A stretch of DNA of 64,000 bases, taken from assembly GCF_005503535.1 (NCBI RefSeq), contig NZ_SCNN01000014.1, positions 62,001 through 126,000 on the forward strand, in the 5' to 3' direction. This stretch comes from Mesorhizobium comanense (lineage in GTDB: Bacteria; Pseudomonadota; Alphaproteobacteria; Rhizobiales; Rhizobiaceae). The translations under genes and the position numbers were made by a program. Each line of letters opens with the position of its first letter. Position 1 is the first letter of the stretch. The notes beneath the pieces were generated by a model. The model was not told the DNA's origin, made no database searches, and was given only the letters and a program-made list of their open reading frames with translations. Positions 1 to 7,804 of this stretch are shown here, in pieces.

Positions 1-145
1 AATGAAGACGATATATTTCATGTACGCTCATCCGCCCCGCAATGTCTCGTAATACAAACCTGAAAAGATTTCGTGAACTCACAAGAGTGTTTTGAGTAAA
101 CCTCGGGATTAATTATTGACTAACCACGATTCATTCCAATTTTAT

Positions 146-1495
146 CTATTCCGCGGCCTCGGCGCCGCGCCGCCGCAGGTCGATGCTCGCGGCTGTCCGT
201 ATCCAGAAGTCGGACATGAAGGCGGGGTCGCGCAACGCTTCCAGCCTCGGCCATTCCGGAAATGACGCTGCGAAGGTCGCGGCGCTCATGCGCGCATCCT
301 TGTAGGGATTGACCGCTCCACCGGCCGCGATTGTGATGCGGTCGAGTTGCGTGAGCAGGGCAAGTGTCCCCGCGCCTCTGTTGGAGAAGTCCAGCGTCAG
401 CGTGTAGCCGGGCCGCGGGAAGGACAAGAGCCCAGGCGAGCGGACGGCGCCGAAGCGCTTCAGCACCGTGAGGAAAGATCCCTGCCCGGCCCGCCTTGCG
501 GCCGCCAGCATTTCAGGCACGACGATGCGCGCGGCATCTTCCGGTACCACGCTCTGATGCTGGAAAAGCCCCTTGGGACCATAGAGCCGGTTCCAGTCGC
601 GCACGCCGTCGAGCGGAAAGAAGAAGCCCTGATAGCCGGCCTGCCGAGGCGTCGTCGAGCGGCCCTTCCTCCAGCGGTAGGCGGCATTGAAAGCAGTCAG
701 GAACGGTCGGTTGAGAATGTTGAAAGGCGGCTGGAACGGCACCGAAAGATTGCCGCCCGCACCCGAAGCCGCATGCGAGCCATGTTCGGCATGGTTGCCT
801 GTGAACAGCACCCCCCGGCCGCTCTTGCGTCCGCCCGCGAGCTGGTCGATCCAGGCCACCGCATATTCGTTGGCCTGGTCCGCCGCTTCGGCCAGGTCGA
901 AATATTCGCCGAGGCCGCCAAAGGGCGTCGCCCTCTCGACGATATCGAGCGAATGCACCCGCATCAGCCGGATCGAAGCGGACAGGATCAGGCCGGTAAG
1001 GCCCATGCCGCCGGTCGTGGCCCGGAACAGGCGCGGATTGTCCGTGGCCGAGCAGCGATAGGTCTTTCCGTCCGACCTGAGCAGGGTGAACCCTTCGACA
1101 TGGCAGCCGAACGTGCCGCGACGGTGATGGTTCTTGCCGTGGACATCGTTGGCTATGGCGCCGCCCAAGGTGACGAATTGCGTGCCCGGAACGACGGCCG
1201 GGAAGAAGCCGTAGGGCGCGGCATGCGCGATGATGTCCGACAGCATCACGCCGGCATCCGCTTCGAGAACACCGGTCTCGGCGTTGAAGGCGCGGATGCG
1301 GCTCAGGCTTCGCATGTCGACGACCGCTCCGGCGCCGTTCTGGCAGGAATCGCCATAGGAACGTCCATTGCCGTAAGCCAGAAGCGACGCTTGCGTCACC
1401 TGGCCGCTCCTCAGAAGCGTGATGGCTTCTTCGGCCTGAATTGCCTTTGCGGCCGGCGGTGTGGCAAGGCCAAAGCTCTGGAACCGCTCGGCCAT
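146..1495 (-). CDS. DprE1-like FAD-dependent decaprenylphosphoryl-pentose oxidase
   Basis: A 449-residue FAD-binding oxidase of the PCMH/VAO fold. The N-terminal half carries the DprE1-type FAD motifs GRSYGDS (near residue 44) and PGTQFVTLGGAIANDVHGKN (near 103), the latter with the HGKNHH segment typical of decaprenylphosphoryl-beta-D-ribose 2'-oxidase. In that family the enzyme oxidises C2 of the polyprenyl-phosphoribose, and a reductase (DprE2) completes epimerisation to the arabinose donor. The ATG lies two bases after the stop of the UbiA gene, with GGAGG about nine bases upstream, so the two are co-transcribed; UbiA would supply the substrate. The residue matching the mycobacterial inhibitor-target cysteine appears to be Thr (GYTLTLDF), judged from memory of the family. 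No DprE2 gene lies in the window; it may be beyond the left edge. The exact sugar is unknown. Confidence 0.82.
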   Translation of the reverse strand: MAERFQSFGLATPPAAKAIQAEEAITLLRSGQVTQASLLAYGNGRSYGDSCQNGAGAVVDMRSLSRIRAFNAETGVLEADAGVMLSDIIAHAAPYGFFPAVVPGTQFVTLGGAIANDVHGKNHHRRGTFGCHVEGFTLLRSDGKTYRCSATDNPRLFRATTGGMGLTGLILSASIRLMRVHSLDIVERATPFGGLGEYFDLAEAADQANEYAVAWIDQLAGGRKSGRGVLFTGNHAEHGSHAASGAGGNLSVPFQPPFNILNRPFLTAFNAAYRWRKGRSTTPRQAGYQGFFFPLDGVRDWNRLYGPKGLFQHQSVVPEDAARIVVPEMLAAARRAGQGSFLTVLKRFGAVRSPGLLSFPRPGYTLTLDFSNRGAGTLALLTQLDRITIAAGGAVNPYKDARMSAATFAASFPEWPRLEALRDPAFMSDFWIRTAASIDLRRRGAEAAE

Positions 1496-1497
1496 GC

Positions 1498-2931
1498 CTA
1501 CCAGCCTCCGATAACCAGCAGTACCGCGCCGATCGCCACCACGATCTGGCTGCGCCAGTCGCGGATGATGAAGACGACCGGATCGTCGTTCATCTCGTCG
1601 CGCCGAGCCAGGATCCAGACCCGCATGGTCAGGTACAGCACGATCGGAGATAGCGGCCAGATCAGCCAGGGATGCGGATAGAGCTCACGCACCGCGACAC
1701 TGTCCATGTAGAGCGCCAGCACCAGCGCCGAGGAAAAGGCCGAAGCCATGCCCGCCTGCGCGACGATCTCCTGGTCCTCCGTGCGATAGCCTCGTCCGGC
1801 AATGCGCTCGCCGGGCGGAATGGCGGTGGTCCGCAATTCGACGAAACGCTTAACCAGCGCCAGCGACAGGAAGAAAAAGATCGAGAATGCGAGCAGCCAG
1901 AACGAGACGTTGACGCCTGTCGCGGCAGCCCCTGCCAACACACGGATCGTGTAGAGGCCGGCAAGCGTCAGCACGTCGACCAGCAGCATGCGCTTGAACG
2001 ACAGCGAATAGGCCGTGGTGACGGCCATATAACCGCCCAGTACTCCAAGGAACTCGATCGGCAGAAGGGCGCCGGCGGCCAGGCCGACCGCCAGCAGGAC
2101 GCCGATCGCGCCAAGGCCGAACGGGATCGACAGCGCGCCGCTGGCGAATGGCCTGTTTTTCTTGGTGACGTGTTTGCGGTCGAGCGCAAGGTCGAAAAAA
2201 TCGTTGAGGATGTAGATCGCGGACGCCACCGCGCTGAAGGAAATGAACGCCAGCAGGCACTGCCAGATCATGTTGGCGTTGAAATATTCGTGCGAAAGCA
2301 CCATCGGCACGGCGATCAGCGAGTTCTTCAGCCACTGATGCATGCGCAGCATCTTGACGATGGTGCGAAAGGTCGGCTTCGGCGCGGGCATCGTTTCGGC
2401 GCCATGCGCGGCCTGCCAGCGCGCGGCATGGCGGTCGGGCGCGACGACGATCGCATTGCGCGCGGCATCGAAGACCTGGAGGTCGTGCCGGCTGTTGCCG
2501 GCATAGTCGAAACCGCCATCGCCATAGGCAGCGACGAGCGAGGCGCGTTTCTTGCCGGATGTGAGATTATCGAGCCCATCGGTTGCCAGCACACGGTCGA
2601 AAATGCCGAGATGGGCCGATATGGCGTCGGCGAATTTGCGCGGCGTGCCGGTCGCCAGCACGATCCTGCGGCCATCGGCGTGTTCGGCGCGAATTCGGCT
2701 GAGCAAAGGCTCGCGATAAGGAAGCGATGCCGGATCGATGTCGATGCGCTCGGCGATCGCCTGCTTGAGCCGCGCCGGCCCGCCGGCCGCCCAGAACGGC
2801 ACGAGGAAGATGTAGAGCGGGTTCTTCTTGAGAAGGATGAACAGCCCTTCCCAAAGCAGGTCGGTCGCGATCAGCGTGCCGTCGAGATCGACAGCAAGCG
2901 GTATTGCGTTCCTGTCCGACCGCGCGTCCAT
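1498..2931 (-). CDS. HAD-like phosphatase fused to UbiA-family prenyltransferase (decaprenyl-phosphate phosphoribosyltransferase-like)
   Basis: A 477-residue two-domain protein. Residues 1-180 are a HAD-like domain with the nucleophile motif DLDGT (Asp15 and Asp17). Residues 190-477 are a multi-pass UbiA prenyltransferase with the Mg-prenyl-diphosphate motif NDFFDLALD (243-251). UbiA members next to DprE1-like oxidases transfer phosphoribose from PRPP to polyprenyl phosphate, and the attached HAD domain could remove the 5-phosphate, which in mycobacteria is done by a separate enzyme; that role is inference. The ATG has AGGA six bases upstream. It is the first gene of a two-gene minus-strand unit with the DprE1-like gene. 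Similar genes in rhizobia serve arabinosylation of Nod factors or surface glycans, but nothing here identifies the acceptor. Confidence 0.82.
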   Translation of the reverse strand: MDARSDRNAIPLAVDLDGTLIATDLLWEGLFILLKKNPLYIFLVPFWAAGGPARLKQAIAERIDIDPASLPYREPLLSRIRAEHADGRRIVLATGTPRKFADAISAHLGIFDRVLATDGLDNLTSGKKRASLVAAYGDGGFDYAGNSRHDLQVFDAARNAIVVAPDRHAARWQAAHGAETMPAPKPTFRTIVKMLRMHQWLKNSLIAVPMVLSHEYFNANMIWQCLLAFISFSAVASAIYILNDFFDLALDRKHVTKKNRPFASGALSIPFGLGAIGVLLAVGLAAGALLPIEFLGVLGGYMAVTTAYSLSFKRMLLVDVLTLAGLYTIRVLAGAAATGVNVSFWLLAFSIFFFLSLALVKRFVELRTTAIPPGERIAGRGYRTEDQEIVAQAGMASAFSSALVLALYMDSVAVRELYPHPWLIWPLSPIVLYLTMRVWILARRDEMNDDPVVFIIRDWRSQIVVAIGAVLLVIGGW

Positions 2932-3087
2932 ATTGTCCTGCCCTGCCTGAACCCGTCGCGCCGTAGTTCGGCGTCTTGGGTTCCGGTATAGCCGGCAACG
3001 GCGTAGCGAACGTTAAACGCCCCGACAAACGCGCCCGCCGCGCGCGTATTTCCGATGTCGTTGTTAAACGAATACTACCAGAAACGA

Positions 3088-3116
3088 TAAAAGGCCGAGC
3101 AAATGCCCGGCCTTTC
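3088..3116 (-). terminator. Rho-independent terminator of the small secreted protein gene
   Basis: An eight-base perfect stem (aaaggccg / cggccttt, at 3090-3097 and 3108-3115) with a ten-base loop. On the minus strand it is followed by a short T tract (CTTTTATCG). It begins about 20 bases after the stop codon at 3134, as expected for an intrinsic terminator. Confidence 0.8.
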
Positions 3117-3133
3117 CAGCCATGCCGCCAGCA

Positions 3134-3397
3134 TTATTTGATGCGGGCGACGCCACCCGAGATTTCGACGGTTTCCGAGCCGGTCAAGGCTTCCAGGTCA
3201 CCATTCGGCAAGGTGACGAAGCAGCCGTTCTGGCAGAACTCGACGGTCTCACCTCCGGCCAGCGCGAGGTCGGTCTTGCTGCCGCCCTCCGTCACGACCA
3301 GCGTGCGGGTCTCGGCGTCCTTGTTGACCGCGCTGGCCGCATGGGCCGAGCCGCTCACGGCAAGCAAGGCCACGGCAGCGACGAGAGACTTCCACAT
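3134..3397 (-). CDS. Small secreted protein of unknown function
   Basis: An 87-residue protein. The reading frame is open further upstream, but the start at 3397 (MWKSLVAAVALLAVSGSAHA) gives a clean signal peptide with an AHA cleavage motif, leaving about 67 mature residues. The mature part contains two nearby cysteines (CQNGC) that could form a disulphide, and a run of beta-prone residues. No family is recognised. It stands alone between the UbiA operon and the MscS gene, with its own downstream terminator. A periplasmic location is inferred from the signal peptide only. Confidence 0.7.
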   Translation of the reverse strand: MWKSLVAAVALLAVSGSAHAASAVNKDAETRTLVVTEGGSKTDLALAGGETVEFCQNGCFVTLPNGDLEALTGSETVEISGGVARIK

Positions 3398-3553
3398 GGT
3401 GCAATTCGGTGTTCCCACCGCCTCTGTTGCATTTCGCAAGGCATTTTCGCCTTTGCATGTGAGCTTATATGACATGGAAGCTGAACCGCAACTGAATGCC
3501 GCATTCATGCCGCAATTGGTCATGGATCGAACGTGCGGTGCGAACTGGCCGGT

Positions 3554-6040
3554 CTAGCCCGGATCGGGCTTCTTGGACTTGCGCGACTTCGGCAGCTTTT
3601 TTGCCTCGGCTTCGGCCTGCGCCCTGGCCTGTTCCTGCTCGGCGAAATCGGCCTCGATCTTGTCGTCGTCGGTCGGCCAGGCGACATGCTTCCTGACCTC
3701 CATGACGGCCCGGGGCGTCGATGGAATTTCGATGTGCTGGTCATCGAATTTGTCCATCACCGCGAAGCGTATGTCGTTCTGTACCGAGCTGCCGTTCATG
3801 ATGTCGGCCAGGAACACGCGGATTTCGAATTCCAGCGCCGCGGCGCCGAAATTGGCAAACAGCACGAAGGGCTCCGGATTCTTCAGCACCAGCGGATGGC
3901 TGCGCGCGATGTCCAGCAGGATGGCGTGGACCTGCTTGACGTCGCTGCCATAGGCGACGCCGACCTTGATCTCGACGCGGCCGAGCTTGTTGCGGTGCGT
4001 CCAGTTGCCGACCGCATTGTTGATCAGGTTGGAATTGGGCAGGATCACCGACTGCCGCTGAAAGGTCTCGATCTCGGTGGCGCGCACGCTGATCTTCTTG
4101 ACCATGCCGCTGACGTCGCCGGCGACGATCCAGTCGCCGACCTTGAACGGGCGTTCGGCAAGCAGGATCAGGCCGGAAACGAAGTTGGACACGACATTCT
4201 GAAGGCCAAAACCGATACCGAGGGAAAGCGCGCCGGCAACCAGCGCCAGGCTGGAGAGGTCGATGCCTGCGGCCGAAATGCCGACCAGCGCCGCGAGCGC
4301 CACGCCGGCATAGCCGACCCCGAGACGGATCGAGTTGCGCACGCCGGTGTCGACCTTGCCACGCGCCATCACCGAACCGTCGAGCCAGCCCTGGAACCAG
4401 CGCGTCAGGAAATAGCCGATGATGAAGACGACGATGCCGGAAAGGATCCCCGTGACCGAGATCGTCACCGAGCCGACGGTGACGCCGGTGGCGAGCTTGT
4501 AGGCCCAGGCCTGGATGTCGCCGGGCTGGAAGCCCCACATCAGCAGGATCAGCGGCAGGAAGACCAGCACGATCATCAGATTGATGGCCACGCTGACGAC
4601 AAGGCCGAGCTGGTCGAGCGCGGTATCCTCGTAGCTTGAATTGGCCGACAGCCAGCGTCCGACGGAGGTGTCGGCGAAGGCGCCCTCCTCGCCGATCGCC
4701 TGCGCCGAGAGGAAACCGATATAGGCCGTGATCAGCGCCGTGCCGGTAACGACCACCTGCAGCGACAGGAAAAGCGCAAGGCCGATATAGCCGAGCAGCG
4801 CCGCGATGATGGTGAAGAGCCCCAGTCCGAGCGACGTGTAGCGCAGCCATGCCGGCCATGGGCGCCGGCTCCCATCACGCGCCTTGAACGGCCTCAGCAT
4901 CGCCATCAGGATAAGGATGACGCCGACGACGATGGTGGCGACGAAACTGCGCGCGATGGTCAGCGACAGGGGCGACCCCATCTTGTCGTTCACGACCGAC
5001 AGGAAGGTGTTGAAGCTGATGACCACGGCCATGGCCGTGGTCAGGCGCACCAGCCAGCGGGCCGACCCCGTCTCGACCGGGATGAGACGCCAGTTTGGCA
5101 GGCGTGGCGAGAGCGCGGCGTTGGTCAACCGGTTGACGCAGAAGACCACGCCGATGACAGTAGCGAGCGCATTGAGGAACAGCCCGATATCACCGCGCAA
5201 CACATTGTAATAATTGAAGAAGAAGATCGTCGATCCGAGGAAGGCCGCGACCGTAACCGTCGGCAGTAACGTCGACCAGAACGCCACGGAAAGACGGCTC
5301 AAATAGGATGGATCTTCATTGGCGGGATCGGCTTCGAACACCCGCCCGAACAGGCGCCGGCCGCCGACCAAAAGCACGAGCGCCAGGCCGAGCGCCACGA
5401 AGGTCGCGGCCAGCATGGCCTGGAACTTGAACTTGATGGCAAAGCTCAGCCAGGACGACACCGCCTTGTAGAAATTGCCGAACTCGTCACGGGCGTCGGA
5501 AAAGACCTGCGGGCTCAAGGCGTCGGACAAGACATAGCGCTTGGTCAGGAGATTGCGGAAAAGCGCGCTGCGCATGTTGCCGATCTTGTCGATCATCCCG
5601 CTGATACGGATCGACAGGGCCTGCGCCTGCGAGATGACCGCGTTGATCTCGGCCTTTTCGGATGTCAGCGCCTGGCGCTCGCCGGCCACGATATCGGGTT
5701 CTTCCGGCTGGCCGGCCGCGGGTGCCGGGCCAAGCTGTTCCAGCCGTGCGTTTATCTCGCCAAGGCGGGAGCGGAATGCCAGGGCGCTGTTCAGCGCCTG
5801 TCGCGATAGTTCTTCAAGCTGGAGGCGGATATCGACAAGGCTGCCGTCATCCTCGCCATCCTGCTGAATCTTCTTGTCGAGAGCGTCGGTCTTGCCGGTG
5901 AGATCCTGCATGATCTTCTGCTGGTCGGCGACCAGCCCGGCGGGCGCCTGGCCGACGCCTTGCGCGGCCGCCTCGAACGACAACGGCGCCGAAACGACAA
6001 GCAGCAGGACCAGAATAAGGCGAAGCAATCGGAAAAGCAT
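3554..6040 (-). CDS. Large MscS-family mechanosensitive channel with DUF3772-type N-terminus
   Basis: An 828-residue inner-membrane protein. The frame is open much further upstream, across soxB, but the start at 6040 (MLFRLLRLILVLLL) gives a signal peptide and the usual length for this class. Residues about 25-160 form a periplasmic helical domain of DUF3772 type (EKAEINAVISQAQ region), followed by about ten hydrophobic segments. The C-terminal third is the MscS core: the pore helix with LGIGFGLQNVVSNFVSGL, the beta domain with RPFKVGDWI, and the PNSNLINNAVGNW segment. The family releases solutes on hypo-osmotic shock. The C-terminus is charged and rich in Ala, Glu and Lys. The gene is divergent from soxB across 183 bases. 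Confidence 0.9.
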   Translation of the reverse strand: MLFRLLRLILVLLLVVSAPLSFEAAAQGVGQAPAGLVADQQKIMQDLTGKTDALDKKIQQDGEDDGSLVDIRLQLEELSRQALNSALAFRSRLGEINARLEQLGPAPAAGQPEEPDIVAGERQALTSEKAEINAVISQAQALSIRISGMIDKIGNMRSALFRNLLTKRYVLSDALSPQVFSDARDEFGNFYKAVSSWLSFAIKFKFQAMLAATFVALGLALVLLVGGRRLFGRVFEADPANEDPSYLSRLSVAFWSTLLPTVTVAAFLGSTIFFFNYYNVLRGDIGLFLNALATVIGVVFCVNRLTNAALSPRLPNWRLIPVETGSARWLVRLTTAMAVVISFNTFLSVVNDKMGSPLSLTIARSFVATIVVGVILILMAMLRPFKARDGSRRPWPAWLRYTSLGLGLFTIIAALLGYIGLALFLSLQVVVTGTALITAYIGFLSAQAIGEEGAFADTSVGRWLSANSSYEDTALDQLGLVVSVAINLMIVLVFLPLILLMWGFQPGDIQAWAYKLATGVTVGSVTISVTGILSGIVVFIIGYFLTRWFQGWLDGSVMARGKVDTGVRNSIRLGVGYAGVALAALVGISAAGIDLSSLALVAGALSLGIGFGLQNVVSNFVSGLILLAERPFKVGDWIVAGDVSGMVKKISVRATEIETFQRQSVILPNSNLINNAVGNWTHRNKLGRVEIKVGVAYGSDVKQVHAILLDIARSHPLVLKNPEPFVLFANFGAAALEFEIRVFLADIMNGSSVQNDIRFAVMDKFDDQHIEIPSTPRAVMEVRKHVAWPTDDDKIEADFAEQEQARAQAEAEAKKLPKSRKSKKPDPG

Positions 6041-6161
6041 GGATGTCGGCGACTCACGAACGGCAAAGGCATTCAAAAAGCCTGTCCTTGATAAAGACGG
6101 CCATATGATGGGGCAAGCCGTCGCATCCGGCGTCGGCCAGTCGAAAGGCCATGGCGCAATA

Positions 6162-6190
6162 TTGGCTTTGCGGATGCGGCCTGCTCTATA
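6162..6190 (+). promoter_or_regulatory. Candidate promoter for soxBDAG
   Basis: TTGGCT at 6162-6167 and TCTATA at 6185-6190 are separated by 17 bases, 34 bases upstream of the soxB start. This resembles a housekeeping-type promoter, but the -10 match is modest and alternatives two bases away fit equally well. No operator palindrome was recognised in the 183-base gap. Confidence 0.35.
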
Positions 6191-6223
6191 GTCTGCCGCA
6201 TCGCCCGAAACGGACAACATAAA

Positions 6224-7483
6224 ATGGCAGAGTATTCGGCCCTTTCGCTGCTCGCGAACGCGCTCAAGGGAAACAAGGACTGGAAGCCGGCCTGGCGCAA
6301 GCCGGATCCCAAGGCTTCCTACGACGTCATCATCATCGGCGGCGGCGGTCACGGCCTGTCGACCGCCTATTATCTGGCCAAGGAGCACGGCATCACCAAT
6401 GTGGCGGTGCTGGAGAAGGGCTGGCTCGGCTCCGGCAATGTCGGTCGCAACACCACCGCCGTGCGCTCCAATTACCTGCTGCCGGCCAACACCCGCTTCT
6501 ACGAACATTCGATGAAGCTGTGGGAGGGCCTGTCGCACGAGCTCAACTACAACGTCATGTTCTCGCAGCGCGGCTGCCTGAACCTGGCGCACACGCCGGC
6601 CCAGTTCGACGACTATGCAAGGCGCGGTAACGCCATGCGCCATCTCGGCGTCGACGCCGAGCTGATGGCACCGGCCGAGATCAAGCGCCTGATCCCGGCG
6701 CTGGATATCTCCGGCGACGCCCGCTTCCCCGTGGTCGGCGGCCTGATGCAGCGGCGCGCCGGCACTGCCCGCCACGACGCCGTGGCCTGGGGCTATGCAC
6801 GCGGCGCCGACCGGCGCGGTGTCGACATCATCGAGAATTGCGAGGTCACCGGGTTCCTGCGCGACGGCGACCGCATCACGGGCGTCACCACCTCGCGCGG
6901 CGATATCCGTGCGAAGAAGGTCGCGGTGGCGGTGGCCGGCAGCACCGGGCGCGTTATGCGGATGGCCGGCGTCGAGACCATGCCGATCGAGAGCCATGTG
7001 CTGCAGGCTTTCGTGACGGAATCGCTGAAGCCCTTCATCGACACCGTCGTCACCTTCGGCATGGGCCATTTCTACATGTCGCAGTCCGACAAGGGCGGCC
7101 TTGTCTATGGCGGCGACATCGACGGCTACAACAGCTACGCCCAGCGCGGCAACCTGCCCATCGTCGACGAGGTGATGAGCGAGATGCTGGCGCTGTTTCC
7201 GGGCCTCGGGCGGGTGCGCATGCTGCGCTCCTGGGGCGGTGTGTGCGACATGTCGATGGATGGTTCGCCCATCATCACCGCTGGCCCGCTGCCAGGCATG
7301 TATCTCAACTGCGGCTGGTGCTATGGCGGCTTCAAGGCGACGCCGGCTTCCGGCTGGACCTTTGCCTGGACCATCGCCAAGGACGAGCCGCATGAGTTCA
7401 ACGCGCCGTTCACCCTCGACCGCTTCCATCGTGGCCTCGTCATCGACGACAAGGGCCAGGGCGCGAACCCCAGACTTCACTAA
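6224..7483 (+). CDS. soxB: Sarcosine oxidase subunit beta
   Basis: A 419-residue flavoprotein with an N-terminal dinucleotide-binding motif (DVIIIGGGGHGLSTAYYLA, near residue 34) and the conserved segment RAGTARHDAVAWG (near 175), the region holding the histidine that binds FMN covalently in heterotetrameric sarcosine oxidases. The beta subunit contains the site where sarcosine is oxidised. It is the first gene of soxB-soxD-soxA-soxG, the usual order. Product is glycine, with the methyl group going to tetrahydrofolate or released as formaldehyde. No strong Shine-Dalgarno sequence precedes the ATG. Expected to be cytoplasmic. Confidence 0.95.
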   Translation: MAEYSALSLLANALKGNKDWKPAWRKPDPKASYDVIIIGGGGHGLSTAYYLAKEHGITNVAVLEKGWLGSGNVGRNTTAVRSNYLLPANTRFYEHSMKLWEGLSHELNYNVMFSQRGCLNLAHTPAQFDDYARRGNAMRHLGVDAELMAPAEIKRLIPALDISGDARFPVVGGLMQRRAGTARHDAVAWGYARGADRRGVDIIENCEVTGFLRDGDRITGVTTSRGDIRAKKVAVAVAGSTGRVMRMAGVETMPIESHVLQAFVTESLKPFIDTVVTFGMGHFYMSQSDKGGLVYGGDIDGYNSYAQRGNLPIVDEVMSEMLALFPGLGRVRMLRSWGGVCDMSMDGSPIITAGPLPGMYLNCGWCYGGFKATPASGWTFAWTIAKDEPHEFNAPFTLDRFHRGLVIDDKGQGANPRLH

Positions 7484-7507
7484 GCAAGGCTGCATTAGGA
7501 ATATTCG

Positions 7508-7804
7508 ATGCTCATCACTTGTCCCTATTGCGGCCCGCGCGACGTCATCGAGTTCACCTATCAGGGCGACGGCAATCGTGAACGACCCGACCCCGCCTCC
7601 CAGAATTTCGAGGCGTGGAACGCCTATGTGTACGACCGGCTGAACCCGGCAGGCGACCACAACGAGCTCTGGCAGCATTCCGGCGGTTGCCGGGCGCATC
7701 TGAGGGTCGTGCGCAACACGCTGACGCACGAAATTTCAAGCGTCGCCTTCGCGCGCGGCAATCATGCCCCGGCCGCGCGACGCAAGTCGGAGGACAAGCC
7801 ATGA
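7508..7804 (+). CDS. soxD: Sarcosine oxidase subunit delta
   Basis: A 98-residue zinc-binding subunit. Two cysteines in CPYC (residues 5 and 8) and a later GGCRAHL segment match the zinc site of SoxD. The delta subunit is structural in the alpha-beta-gamma-delta complex. AGGA stands ten bases upstream of the ATG. The stop overlaps the soxA start as ATGA, indicating translational coupling. Confidence 0.95.
   Translation: MLITCPYCGPRDVIEFTYQGDGNRERPDPASQNFEAWNAYVYDRLNPAGDHNELWQHSGGCRAHLRVVRNTLTHEISSVAFARGNHAPAARRKSEDKP

Noticed and set aside
6041..7729. A long minus-strand open frame continuous with the MscS gene (1391 residues in total)
   Set aside because: It runs antisense through soxB and soxD and shows no family features before residue 564; the signal peptide at 6040 marks the real start.
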